64,000 bases of DNA from Symbiodinium microadriaticum (Eukaryota > Sar > Dinophyceae > Suessiales > Symbiodiniaceae), in contig LSRX01000669.1 in NCBI GenBank assembly GCA_001939145.1, positions 101,626 through 165,625 of the forward strand. Direction: 5' to 3'. Within the stretch, counting starts at the first letter, position 1, and the number at the start of each line of letters is the position of its first letter. The position numbers were made by a program, and so were the translations under genes. The notes below the pieces were generated by a model. That model was not told the origin of the DNA, did no database searches, and saw nothing but the letters and a program-made list of their open reading frames with translations. This document shows, one piece after another, positions 10,923-22,500 of the stretch.

Positions 10923-11020
10923 CCCAGAGAACCCAATATCCCTTAATTAAGGAATATACCGTAATAAGGCCCCTCTAACTTAAGGTATATTCCTTAATTA
11001 AGGTGTGTTGGGCTCTCTGG
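10923..11020 (+). repeat. Hairpin element G (single copy seen)
   Basis: AGAGAACCCAATATCCCTTA...ATTAAGGAATATACC pairs with GGTATATTCCTTAATTAAGG...TTGGGCTCTCT; about 40-bp arms and a short GTAATAAGGCCCC loop. Confidence 0.85.
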
Positions 11021-11240
11021 GAAATACTTTGGTGGTTTGGGTAAGTATCCATAAAGCCGAAGACCATCAACTCCCATGGTTATCCTTTACAAGATGTCTA
11101 ACCTCCTAAACCCTTCATGCGGCGTATAATGCACGGGGAACCTTCAAAAGAACTCCTCACAAGGTACCCTTAAGAAAAGGAGCCCTAAACCCCTAAACCC
11201 CTAACCCCTAAACCCCTAAACACCTAAACCCTAAACCCAC

Positions 11241-11294
11241 AAGGAGCTCTCGGAGCACGGGAACTTGCGCTTCGGCAGAAACGCCAAAGAGACT
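11241..11294 (+). CDS. Candidate exon island
   Basis: Open as KELSEHGNLRFGRNAK. CCCTAAA repeats abut on the left and TTTAGGG repeats follow on the right (from about 11334). Confidence 0.3.
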
Positions 11295-11333
11295 TCCCTT
11301 CCCCCCAAGCTGTTGGAGCTTTTGGGGCTTCCT

Positions 11334-11475
11334 TAAAGGGTTTAGGGCCAAGTTTAGGGTTAAGGGTTATAGGGTTATAGGGTTTAGTGTTTAGGGTATA
11401 GGGTTTAGGGTTATAGGGTTTAGTGTTATAGGGTTATAGGGTTTAGGGTTTAGTGTTTAGGGTTTAGGGTTTAGG
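11334..11475 (+). repeat. TTTAGGG/TTATAGGG array
   Basis: Dense GGGTTATAGGGTTTAGTG repeats, right of the island at 11241. Confidence 0.9.
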
Positions 11476-11521
11476 GGCAAGCTTTTGGAGCTCTTGGGGC
11501 TTCCTTGTAGGGCTTCCTTTA

Positions 11522-11652
11522 ACTAGGTTCCCCAGTAGTACCCTTTTTCACTTTTTAGAAGTTTTCTTTTGGGGTTCCCTTGTTAAAACCAAATTTAAAT
11601 AGTAGGAAGAAAGGGTACCTTTATTCTGAAGGGACTACTGGGGAACCTAGTA
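11522..11652 (+). repeat. Hairpin element F with long arms
   Basis: CTAGGTTCCCCAGTAGTACC at the left and its inverse complement ...ACTACTGGGGAACCTAG at the right, with further pairing of CCCTTTTTC and GAAAGGGTACC. Central unpaired part about 50 bp. Confidence 0.82.
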
Positions 11653-11676
11653 AAGGGATCTGCAGGGTCCTAAACC

Positions 11677-11880
11677 TTAAGGGTCCATCTACCCAAATAG
11701 AATGTACTTTGGGCCTTTAAGTAGTCTCTATATAGGGCACACGGACCCTTGGGCAAAAGGAGACCCTAAACTAAACCCTAAAGCCCCTAATAGAATCACT
11801 ATAATATCCTGAAACCCTAACCCTTTATGGTACCCTTATAGTACCCTTATAGAAAAGGGCACATGGACCCTTAGGGAAAC
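11677..11880 (+). repeat. Family C fragment plus TATGGTACCC block
   Basis: Degenerate family C copy followed by GGCAAAAGGAGACCCTAAAC and TTTATGGTACCCTTATAG...ACATGGACCCTTAGGG. The same order recurs at 52437-52660, so this is a ~200-bp composite unit. Confidence 0.78.
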
Positions 11881-11899
11881 CTCAGTTTTTGTTTTTTTG

Positions 11900-12045
11900 G
11901 GGGGGTGGCTTCTTTAAGGGTTTCCTCCAAGGGATCTATAGGGTTTGGGGTTTTGGGTCTCGGGTTTGGGGTGTGGGTTTTGGGGGTATGGGGTTCCTTT
12001 CAGGGATCTACGGAGTTCCATGAAGGTTTGGGGTTTAGGCTTCCC
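11900..12045 (+). repeat. G-rich degenerate telomere-like tract
   Basis: TTTGGGGTTTTGGG and GGTTTAGG words leading up to the acceptor of the island at 12050. Confidence 0.7.
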
Positions 12046-12049
12046 GCAG

Positions 12050-12113
12050 GCTAGGCGGCCTGGTGGAGAGCTTCGTGGAGAAGTTCGACCAGAGCCGCTC
12101 GACTGCCGCAAGG
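12050..12113 (+). CDS. Candidate exon island
   Basis: Acceptor CTTCCCGCAG immediately precedes an open stretch reading RLGGLVESFVEKFDQSR. The end runs into a hairpin repeat beginning AGGGTCCATG, with a possible GT at 12114. Looks like an amphipathic helix of a host protein; family unknown. Confidence 0.38.
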
Positions 12114-12203
12114 GTCCATGTGGTCAGCTAGTATATACTTTGGCCTTCAAAGCAGTCCCCACATAGGTACTTTGGGGCCAATGTACATACCATGGGCCCT
12201 TAG
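12110..12203 (+). repeat. Hairpin family C, copy
   Basis: AAGGGTCCATGTGGTCAGCT...GTATATACTTTGG pairs with GGGCCAATGTACATAC...GGGCCCTTAGG. Its left end overlaps the 3' end of the island at 12050. Confidence 0.8.
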
Positions 12204-12628
12204 GGATTGGATTTAGGATGATTTCGGGGGGATGTATGGATTCAGGGTTTAGGGTTATGGATTTAGGGTTTAAGGGGATGTATGGATTTAGGGTCTAGGG
12301 CTTGGGGCTGTAGATAGTCAAGAGTCAGTTTAGGGTTTAGGGCTTTGCGGTTTCGGGTATAGGGGTCTTAGAATTAAAGCCTATATAGGGCTTAGGCTTT
12401 CGAAGGGGTCGTGAGAATAGACTATAAAGTGGTTGTGAAATAAGGTGTGTATTTAGGTATTTCCGTAAGGATTTTGGAAAAAAACAAGGCATTACCACAA
12501 GGATTTTGGGAAAACAACTCTTTTTGGATGTTTAGTGGGGTTGCATGAAGTGTTGTGGGTATGTAGGCTCAAGGGTTGAGGGTTTAAGGCTAGGGCATTT
12601 CAACCGGGGCTCAAGTTTTACAGGGTTT
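12204..12628. repeat. G-rich degenerate repeats
   Basis: GGATGTATGGATTTAGGG occurs three times near 12230-12300; AAGGATTTTGGAAAAAACA-like words repeat near 12470-12510. No gene. Confidence 0.65.
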
Positions 12629-12744
12629 AGAGGGTGCAGAGTTTGGGTTTAGGAGTTTAGGGTTTAGTTTAGAGGGTGCAGAGTTTGGGTTTAGGAGTTT
12701 AGGGTTTAGTTTAGAGGGTGCAGAGTTTGGGTTTAGGTTCAGAG
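12629..12744 (+). repeat. 42-bp tandem repeat, 3 copies
   Basis: AGAGGGTGCAGAGTTTGGG starts at 12629, 12671 and 12713, exactly 42 bp apart; the last copy is partial. Confidence 0.92.
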
Positions 12745-12963
12745 GGTCCTTCACGGGAAGTACTTAACCAGAGCCTCCATATGCTGCCAGTACCCCTTAC
12801 AGTCCCTATACGCTTGTGACATGATCTATGCCAAGACCCTTTCTAATTCTGACGGCCCCCAGACAGTTCGCCATACCCTAATCATTACCCCTAAGCCCCA
12901 GGCGCCGCTAATTCCTAAACCTATAACCTATTACTCATTAAAGCCTTGTTTTATTTGCTACAG

Positions 12964-13007
12964 TCAATCTTGGACCCTTGGTGGGGCGACGGCTTCACCC
13001 TGTGCAG
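12964..13007 (+). CDS. Candidate small exon
   Basis: Pyrimidine-rich acceptor TTTATTTGCTACAG and donor GTGCAG|GTTTTC bound 44 bp open as NLGPLVGRRLHPVQ. Another frame (LGGATASPCAGFLGVE) also stays open to a TAG at about 13054, so the frame is not settled. Confidence 0.33.
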
Positions 13008-13101
13008 GTTTTCTGGGCGTGGAAACCGATTTCGGTGCCGTCAAGGCCGGCCGGTAGCATGGTCTTGCAATAATATCCGCTCAGAATGCTGTTACAACTA
13101 T

Positions 13102-13123
13102 CTATATATATATATATATATAT

Positions 13124-13165
<42 letters not shown>

Positions 13166-13175
13166 GCATGCATGC
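13102..13175 (+). repeat. TA then GATA microsatellite
   Basis: (TA)n runs into (GATA)n and a short GCAT repeat; about 270 bp from the LINE 3' end. Between it and 13437 no gene is seen. Confidence 0.9.
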
Positions 13176-13437
13176 ATGCTACAGCTCGCAGTATCATTTT
13201 CCCAAATTTGTTAAGGGGTTTTGGCTGTCTTCGCAATGACTTTTCTTTGTTGTTGAGTGTATGCCAGGGGTTTTGCATCGCCTAGGGTTTTGCGCAGGAT
13301 TTCGGACCACCCTGAGGCTCCATGTACCTACACCGTATGTGTTTAGGCCTTAAAGAGGTTCCTTTAGGTATGGGTACTTTAAGAATTGCTAGCTATAGGT
13401 ACGTTAAGCCCTGGGAATATACAAGTTGTAGGGACTC

Positions 13438-13449
13438 TAAGCCCTAATT
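13438..13449. repeat. Target-site duplication, copy at LINE 3' end
   Basis: TAAGCCCTAATT, identical to 24682-24693 and abutting the AGGAAC tail of the element. CCCTAA words are common here, but a perfect 12-mer placed exactly at both element ends is unlikely to be chance. Confidence 0.85.
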
Positions 13450-13534
13450 CCTGTTCCTGTTCCTGATGGACTGAAGTGCTCTCGAAAGCGCGTCCCAAAA
13501 CTTGCAACAAGACAGCGGTGAAACATGACTGATG
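13450..13534 (-). other. LINE 3' UTR with short-repeat tail
   Basis: The 85 nt from the ORF2 stop (TAG at 13535-13537) to the duplicated target site. The last ~17 nt on the minus strand are about three AGGAAC units ending ACAGG. Short tandem-repeat tails in place of poly(A) occur in several LINE clades (I, RTE and others) and mark the 3' end used to prime reverse transcription. Confidence 0.8.
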
Positions 13535-16500
13535 CTAACTAGTCGTGGCCGGCCGGCGAAGCCAAAAATCAGTTGCATCATCCCGATGGCCTTCATGTGA
13601 GGCTCCATCGATGTAACTCTGAACCCACTGTACAGTCGAGGCAGAGGGACGATACTGCCGCTGAAGGCGAGACAAAGAAATGTCTTCATCCAGTGCATCC
13701 CCTAAAGCCTCTGTGTAGGTGGGCAACCTCGGCCCGTAGGCCACACAAGCGGGTTCTGCTTGTTCGTACGCATGCCAAGCGCCCTTCCGGAGTGCCTGCT
13801 TCTGTCGGCGGTCACTGGCCTCCGCTTCAAGGATCTCCGGCAACTCCATCGGCCTCAAAACCTGAGCCAGCCTGAACAGACATCTGGGCGTCCTCTTGAC
13901 ATGATATTGAGTCCTGGTCACTGTGTGGAAGAATCTGTGGCACGACATGCAATAAGGCTGAGGCACAAAATGCCTTGCAACACTGAACTTGTTATGAGCT
14001 CTGGCCATGTGCGTGCCCAAATGCTTCCTCAATCTGAAAACAGAATCACAGTGTGGACAGGCATATCCCTCAGCAAGAGGAGCAGACTGCTCCCCCGCTC
14101 CTGACGGCCGGCCTGCCGCCTGCCACGCAAGCAGGTCAGCATGAAAGGCTCCAACGGCCTTCTTAATCGTGCGACCCCACCAAGTTGGGTCCTCTTCGGC
14201 AGCTGAAAGTAATTCCTGCACTGGGTCCTTAGACTGCAGCATCTGCGTCACAAGAACAGAATACGGTGCAACTGCACGAAGATCCCAAACAAACTGGCCA
14301 AGCCAGGATTTGACAGGAGCCTCAGCCCAATGCAATCTCAGCAAGTACCACAAGGGATCAGGCCCTGAGCTGAGCACTCTACGCAATAGCATGGCACGGG
14401 ACTGGGCCATGGCCAAAAGCGGAGAGGGCGCACCGGCAAGCGCCAAAACATCGTAGCTATGCTTCTGATGTTCCGGAGCGACTGGGGGCAAAAGAGCCCG
14501 CCAGAGCCTCAAATAGCATTGTCCCCATCGCCGCCTGTGCTGCGTCGCATGCAAGATGAGGCAGGCACTGGAAAAAACAAACTTGGAAATCACAAGGGAT
14601 CTCAGAAGTGTTTTTCGTATGGGCAAAGGGACAGCCGGCGCGGCAAATAACTTGCGGTGCAAGTTCCTCAGAGTGACCTGTGCCTGTGCGAACCTGTACT
14701 GAATCTCAACAGCTGGGGTGGCATTGGCAACCGCAATGCTGCCCAAATGCTTATATTTGGAGACGACCGGCATGGCATAAGTCCGCCCCGTAATGGCATC
14801 AGTAACATCAAGCACTGGTGCACCTTGAGGATCATGCCGTAACCCAATGTGCGCATCCACATGTCTGGGGCATTCGGCAGACAAGAGGACAGACGTTTTA
14901 TCGTCCGCAAAGGGAAGCTCCATCCCGTTGGAGGTCGCATGAGTCAAAAGGACCCCTGTAGCATCTCTGACTTGTGCACACAGGGTGCTGACCTCCTTAT
15001 CTGACTGCATGTGTGTGTAGTCGTCAGCCCAGGCCAAGCATCCGATGTCAGGAGGGGCGGGCCCAACAGCCGCAGCGACCTCAGCCTTAGGTGCTCCAAT
15101 ACGAGTGCTCAAGCCTTTATTCGCCAACGCCTTCTCCGCACAGCGGAGATAAGCAGAGAAGGAGAATGCGAATAATAGGTCCGCCAGCGGGTCCCCTGGC
15201 CGCGTACCCCGACGGGTAGGGACCCGCTCCGTCCATGCGAAACCAGCTTCCCTGGAAAAGATCACTTACCTGCGATTGCAGGTGGGAACTGACGCCAGCT
15301 TCCGCCAGCACAGTCATGTGCTGTAAATGAGAAACCAACTCTGGTAGCGCGTGGGCCGGCACACCTAGATCATGTAACACTGCCAGGAAATCTTTGTCGT
15401 TAGGCTCGTCGGGAGTCTTGATCAAAGCCTGTCTTATCACGCGGTAAAATGCCGCCTTCACATCAAAGAATGTCAATGAACAGGCGCACCTGCTCTGCTG
15501 AGCTCGCAGTTGATAAGTCCGCACTAAGAGGGACAGTGAGTCCACTCCAGTGCCAGCCATCTGACCACTCTGCAAGACAGTTTTGTAATCCCGAAAAGAG
15601 GGCATCAGTTTAGACCGCAAAAGCCTGTGCTGTGCCTTAGAAACTACACTGGCAATGAGGATCGAGCGAAAGGCTCGGCATTCATAGGCAGCTGCTGCGC
15701 GCTTGGCCAGACACATGAGGGCGCCGCCTCTCCATTCGACTGGTTCTTGCACCTGCAAGGCCGCCTTAAGACAAACCGGAAACAAGAAGGCAGCTGTCTG
15801 TGGCACCGAAACACGTAACAGCTCCGCTGTAACAGCATCCGGCCCGCTTGCTTTACCATATTTGGTGGCATGAAGCTGCTGCTCAAATTCCCCAAGCCCT
15901 GGCAGAGCTCGAACATCAAAGACCGGCCCTTCCGGAAAAACTGCCTTCCCAGAGTCAAGGAAACGGTCCTGGAACTCCTTGGAGGTCACCTGCAAACCTG
16001 CCTCTTGTGCCTGAAAGAAAGCAGTCCACCTCAAGGCTCTTTCCTCGGGCCCTCGAGCTAATGTGCCGTCCTCGAGCCTGACTGCCGGCAAAGGCTGAAA
16101 TAGGGATTTCCGAGCCGAGGCAGCCTTGGGAAAGGCTTTGCGAACCGCAGCATAAAGCGCACGAGGACGTCTTAAGTCTTGAAGTGAGATATCGGTTGTG
16201 AGGCTCTCTAGATATCGCACCCTGTCCCGTTTGACAGCTGCTCTGATGGCAACTGTCAACTCGCCATAACGCTCTAGCGCATGAGCCAGGCTGTGATCAA
16301 TATCGGTCAGCCAGCTGGCCACCTGTCGTTGCATGGAGTCAGTAAAAACTCTTCCACGCCGCAGAAGATGAAAGGCTGCAAAACCCACCATCATGAGCCG
16401 ATTTTGGAGCTCGATCTCCTCAGCCCCAAGATAAGCTCTGTACTCGCGCCTGATGTACACAAGTTCGAGAGTTCCTTGGGTGAGGTAAGAGTTGGTCGGC

Positions 16501-19500
16501 CGTAGCTTAGGGGGTTCGACAAACTGCTGGCCAACTGCTGTCAACTGCTGGACCTTACAGTTGTATTGTGCATCAATGTCAACTAACCATGGAACAAGCG
16601 GCTGCGCCGCTAGCTGACAAGAGAAACGCTGACGATCCTCCGCAGCAAGTTCCCTGGGTGGACGTACGGAATGTCTACGAGAGGTGCTGTAAGAAGCAGC
16701 TGGTTGAGCCTTGCAAAAGGAACTACTATACAATACCGGCATGTGGTCTCTTCGGGCCTGCAAAGACTCAAAGCCGTACCATACTTGCGTCTTCTGCTCG
16801 AAGGACTTCCAGGACAATGGCACTGCAATATAGTCAAGTCTACGCTTGACTCCGTCCGCCCCTGGCGCACACCATGTCCAGTGCGCCCCAGTGTGTATCT
16901 CGCCAAACGTAGAGGGCACAAAACAGCCTACCTGACACAAGAACTGCTGAAAGAGGCATCCCTCCTGGTTTTCATCTTCTGCACCTGCGGTGCCGATATG
17001 ATCCGAAGTGATTGAGCCTATGTGAGCGTTGGCATCTGCCAAAACAACGCACTCAAAGGTGCGCGAATGAACCTTCAGCTCTCGAGCTCGCTCCTTCCAG
17101 AAGGCCTCGACAAAATCAACACCTTGGGCCATGATCTTGGGTGCATGTAGCACCAGAACAGCAAGCTTGAGTCGGGGCGCCTCGATGATGACCTGAAGAT
17201 GCCTGTGGGAAAGACTCGTCATTACAACCTGATCTCGCTGGAGTTTATGTTTGACTCCAGCTTCTACGGCATAGACAAAATCAAGGTTGATCCACAAGGC
17301 ACAGCCGTGCTGACCTTGCGCATCGGCTTCGGAGTTCAACATAAGAAAATCCTTATCTGGCAAGACAGCACTGGTGGGTAAACGCGTTTCCTGCAGCCCT
17401 ATGAACCATAAACCTTTTTGTCGGAACTGCCCTTTGAGAACATCCCTTTTGCCGGCAATCATAAGGCCTGGATCCGAAGACCTCGCTGACCTGCCTTTGG
17501 CAGCACCTGGATCAAAGAGCGTCAGAACATTATATGTAGCACAGGACACCTGATAAAGAATGTCTGCTGCACGAAATGTCTTGAGTTGTGTGCCCAAAGC
17601 TGGCACTGCCGTCTTACGTGGCAGTTGTTGCAATCTAGAAGCCTCCGCCTCCAGTGCTGAGAGCGCCGGATATTGCACTCCAGAGGAGACGGCAAGCCAT
17701 CCCCAACTCCAGAGCTCATGAGCGCACCACTCCGCCGGCCACGTGGGTAGGCAGCGATCGTAAGCACTGCTGGGATGCTTACGACTATATTTTGCCATTA
17801 TGTCACACAACTCGTTGCCTAACTCTCCAGAATGTCCCTTTACGTGCTGATGCTCAACTACAGCACGCTGCATCAAGGACAAGCGAAGCTGCAGAACGAA
17901 AGGTGCTAGTCCAGCCCCTTCAACAGTGTGCGTTTTCGGGAGCTGCTGACTACCAAAAACCCCTCCACCAGCTGAGGTCGCATCATACCTGAACATTATG
18001 GGCACCCCTGCGCGATACCCAAACTCAAGAGACCACACCAACGCCCATGCTAGCGCAAGTAACTCCGCCGTCAGCGCGTCTTCATGCAGCTCTCCGAGGT
18101 AAAATGGCGTACTTGGGGGCGCTGTGGTGTGGGCGCACCCGCCCACAAAGAAAAGTCCGGTCTCACATTCCGCCCAGACTGCAAAAGCCCAGGCAGCTGG
18201 CAGTATGTCTGTGATATCCTGACCAGCCGCTGAGCCATCCGTATAGATCAAAAACCTTCTGAGTCCTGTCGTGCGCACAAGCAGCGCACCCCAGCGCGGC
18301 ATGTGCGCAAAGTACTTTCTCCACTTTGCGCAAATACGGGAGTCTTTGAGATATGGGCGTAGATCAGCATCAAGCCAATCTTCAGCATCCCAATCGTTGC
18401 CACCCTGCACACGTGCAGGTATCAGACTCTGCAAGTGTAAGGCAGCCGCCTGGTAGGCACTAGGTGGCACAAGGTCATCCAAACATACATGTACCTTCCT
18501 TTCTCCCGTCTCCTGTGTGACTGAATGAGTCTCTTGTTCGGCAAAATGCTCTATCAGAGTCTCAACCAGAACTCGTGCCTCAAAAATTGCTGTGCCGTCA
18601 AGCTTCACTGCTTCCTCAAGGAGTGTCGGTCCTATCCACTCTTCCTTCGGTGTGAGCTCAAGCTGCGGCCTATGGCGGGCACCATCTAGCGAGCGCAGGG
18701 AAACAGGCATAGCATGACTCCGGCAGGGTGTGGGCACTGGACGCGCCCGTGCTTCGGAAAAGGACTGCGAAACTACTGTTGAATGTTCGCACAGCATCGG
18801 CTGGACAGGGGTGAGGCGTGAGGTCCTCGAGCCAGAGGATTGATCATAAATACTCACGCTCCACATGTCATTCCGATCCAAGGGCGGCATACGAACAGCA
18901 TCCGCATCAGAAGCCATAACATCAGGAAAGACCTGTACTTGCACAGCAGTAACAACATCATACTGGACACAGCGGACCCAACCCAGAAGACGTATGAGGC
19001 CTCGGCTTAGGCTTGCTATAGGCGATTGGTCGTCCTCGGAGTGAGGTCGCATCCACACCCCGACTTGGTGAACGACTCCGATGTCCCCCCGAATTCCCAG
19101 CGTCGGATCTGGGAGGGTCAAGCTGGGAAGGACTGGCACCTTGAGAGGCCATCTCCGTATCCGGTCCACTGCTATGCCCATCGTCATCCCCATCAGAAGT
19201 TGAGTCGCTGGCATCCCAGTCACTATCAACCATATCAAAGTCAAAGCCACCCCTGAAACGAGTAACAAACTCTATGGTGAGAGTTTGTCCATCATCAAGG
19301 TGCAGATGAGTACCATCCTCTCTTTCCTCGGGCTGTCCACCGAGCACAACCACCATATAACCTTCTGGGCAGAGATCTTCAAAACGACGCATGAAAGTGG
19401 GTAAGTGCAAGTAATCTCCGTCATGCTGGAACCAATCAACACCCATCAGCAAGGGCCGGAGATCCAAGACCACGATCCTTTGCGTCTGTGCTGAGGACCT

Positions 19501-22500
19501 ACTCCTATCAACCTCCCTGGTGGCCACTATAACTGCTTGACACTGCCAGCCTCTGTTGGCATAGTCCCGAATGCCCGGCCGGGCAGCACGTAGTGTCAAT
19601 TGCCTGAGGTCGTAATCTAGATGCTCTGCTATGTCGCGCCTCAAGTGCAGGCGGTCTTCCTGACGGAACGGAAAGAGAGAGGCTAAGGCATCATCCAACA
19701 CCCATAGTGCTGACTCCCTGCCCTCTGGGAGCTCTGGCTGCTCAAGCCATCCCTGTGGATTCTGCAAACGCTCCTCCAGTGAACCACTCAGGGGCCGGTG
19801 AATACCCCATGTCATGATGGAAACCACATCACCTGTCACGAGATGAGCAAGCTCCCCCCACTCAAGGAGCTCGCCACGCACACACACCTGGACACAGGCC
19901 CCACTACCTAAACCTGCCATAACCAGGAGGTCCTCGCGATGCATAATGGAGGTGACTACCTCGCTGTAGGCCGTACCATTGTACCCCCTACAATCAAAAA
20001 TCACGATGGTATGGTCAGTGTCCCATGCAGGAAGCGCCAAAAGGGTGGCATAATCCTCCGTGAGCTGCGGATTGGTGGCCACGACTCTGGGGAATTTGAA
20101 AGAGAGGTGGCTCTCCCGCTCCGACTCCACCTGTAGGCATGCATCCTCGGCACTACAGGGCACTGTCAACATGACAGTAAGAGTCTCCAACTGGTACTCC
20201 GGAGCAAAGATCACAAACACCGCAAAAATCACCTCCGCTACAGGCTGAACCTGCTGTGCTGGTTCTGGCCGCGGAATCTCAAACTGTGGAGGGGGGCAAT
20301 GACTGGCATCACGACAATGATAATCTTGTGCCAGCCTGCCTTCGAGAGCTGTAGGCAGATGCTGCCCCTGGTGCTCAACCTCATGTAACCTAGGTTGATC
20401 TGGCCCTTTGTGACCTTTGGGTCCCCACACTAAAGGGCCACGCCAAGACGAGCACAGGTCAACGGGTGCAGGGGATTCCAGCCAAACGCTATATGAATCG
20501 ACTGCAAGATCAAACCAACGCCAGGACTTCACAAACCGCAAAAACCCGACGATCTCAGGAATGAGAGAAATCGCGTTACGGCACCGGGTCCTGCAGGGGG
20601 CTACACCCAAGGCGTGGTGCGAGGTGGCGCCATCTGTGAACATGCGGACATCAGCCAAAACACTATCATAGCTGACTCTGGACCTCCTGGCAGGCCTACC
20701 ACCCGAGAATGGATCATCATCCTGAGAATCATCCGTGTCGCAGCCTACATCATCATCCTCGTCATGATCTGATGGCGGGGGAGGTTCCTCAGAGGGAACG
20801 GCTGGCGCAACTTGTCGAGTCTGAAAAATAAGAGTGGTACTTCCTTCAACACAGATGTCCCAGCCTTGAGGTTCCCCTCCTAGCACAGACAATTGATATC
20901 CATCCGGAATTCTGAGAGACGCCAAGGCTAGGATCGTAGGTATGTGGACCGTCATGGCGTGTGTATGATAAGCGAAAGGCCGGAAACCCAAGGGCCTCAG
21001 ATCGCAAAGCACAAACGTGTCTCGCCTCAGCCGTTGAACAGGGCAGGCGTAGTCCGGTCTCGGAAGGTCCACGACAGATATTACAGCCGCACAAGCATGC
21101 CCCTGAACGTCCAAATTGGTGGGCACTCGATGCACATGCATGGTGAGCTGTGAAGGATGAGCCTCAAGCAAGCTACTGACTGCATCGACCACGGCCTGAC
21201 CTTCCATTGCCTGGTGCTTATGTAGTACGTAGCGTTTGCGAGCATGAGCCACACAAAAGGCGGGCGTGCTAGCATTGCGGGGGATTAGCGCAATCGGTGC
21301 CCAGTGCGCCTCAGGGTGAAAGAGCTGACTCAGACTCCTGTTGGAGATGGGAGGCCGCAAACTTGTCTGAACAGATATGACCTCTCCCGGCTGCAAACGT
21401 ACATCCGCCCATGGCGGGCAGGCAGTCTGATTCAACCCTATGAAGAAAAGAAAATCTCCCACGTCGGCTCTGACCTGGGGCAGCACGAAGCTACGCAGAT
21501 CATCATACGGCATCCTGGCTGGCAGTACTGTGGCGTAGTATTGCCCCCCGACTTGACTGAGATCGAGGATAACAGGGACGTGTCCCATGTCTCCTATACT
21601 CAGTGTAACAGTATTGTAAACCAAAACCATTGCATAACCAGGATGCTTCGAAGGCACAACTGGAGTAACAGCGTCAAAGAACCCATCGTAGAGCGCTGGA
21701 CCCAAGCCTAGAACTTTAGCGAACAGGTCCTCTTCGGTGGAGTCTTCCCGGCTAAGCCTAAAGGCCCACTCCGTTGTTTGGCAATGCGGTGCCAGCACTA
21801 TAACTCCTAACCAACCATTATCAACAGTGACAACAGTCGCATCTGCTGGCGCAAGGGGAATGCGTACAACACCCTCGCCATCCAGAGCGCCGCGACTGTG
21901 GCCATTGGCGCTGAATCTAGGCGGCCATGAGAGACCTCGAACATCAGCAGACGCAAGAGGTGTACCGCTGGCGTCTGATGAGACTGCAGGGGCATGCGCA
22001 CGTGCTGAAGCAGCAGGCAGTTCGTCCGGTTCTAGATCATCCCTTAGTCGATCCAAAACCCAAGATTCAGGCGCTGCCATCGCATATCCTGAAGTACAGA
22101 CAGAAGAGCCAAGGATCGGCAACCACCAACTACCTGGGATGTGTCCCCAAGAGGGAACCGGAAGATTAATCAGACCCAAGAGGAAAGAGCATAAACGCAC
22201 CATAGGCCTGGGCCGGAGTGGTGGTGTACACCGTCTCTTATCACGCCTGCGGGACCTGGAAGGCTTTGTGATTTGCCCGTCAACCTGCGGAAGCAGAGGA
22301 TGACCCATCTGACCTATGCCACCCAACGCATAAACCATAGGTCTGAGAAACGGACACACAGGCCTCATGAGCAGTCTGCCCCAGTAGAATTGCAGAAGCC
22401 CTGCAGACCTACTCAGCTCTATGCAGAGGGCTAGTAGCAGGCCACCCCAAAAGGAAAGGCCAATGGCCTGTGCTTCAGACTGAACATCAGTCGACGACGG

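Noticed and set aside
15252..15271. GTAAGTGATCTTTTCCAG in the RT region, which looks like an 18-bp intron
   Set aside because: Far too short to splice, and its removal (18 nt) keeps the frame, so it would not repair the frame break; it codes VSDLFQ in the RT.
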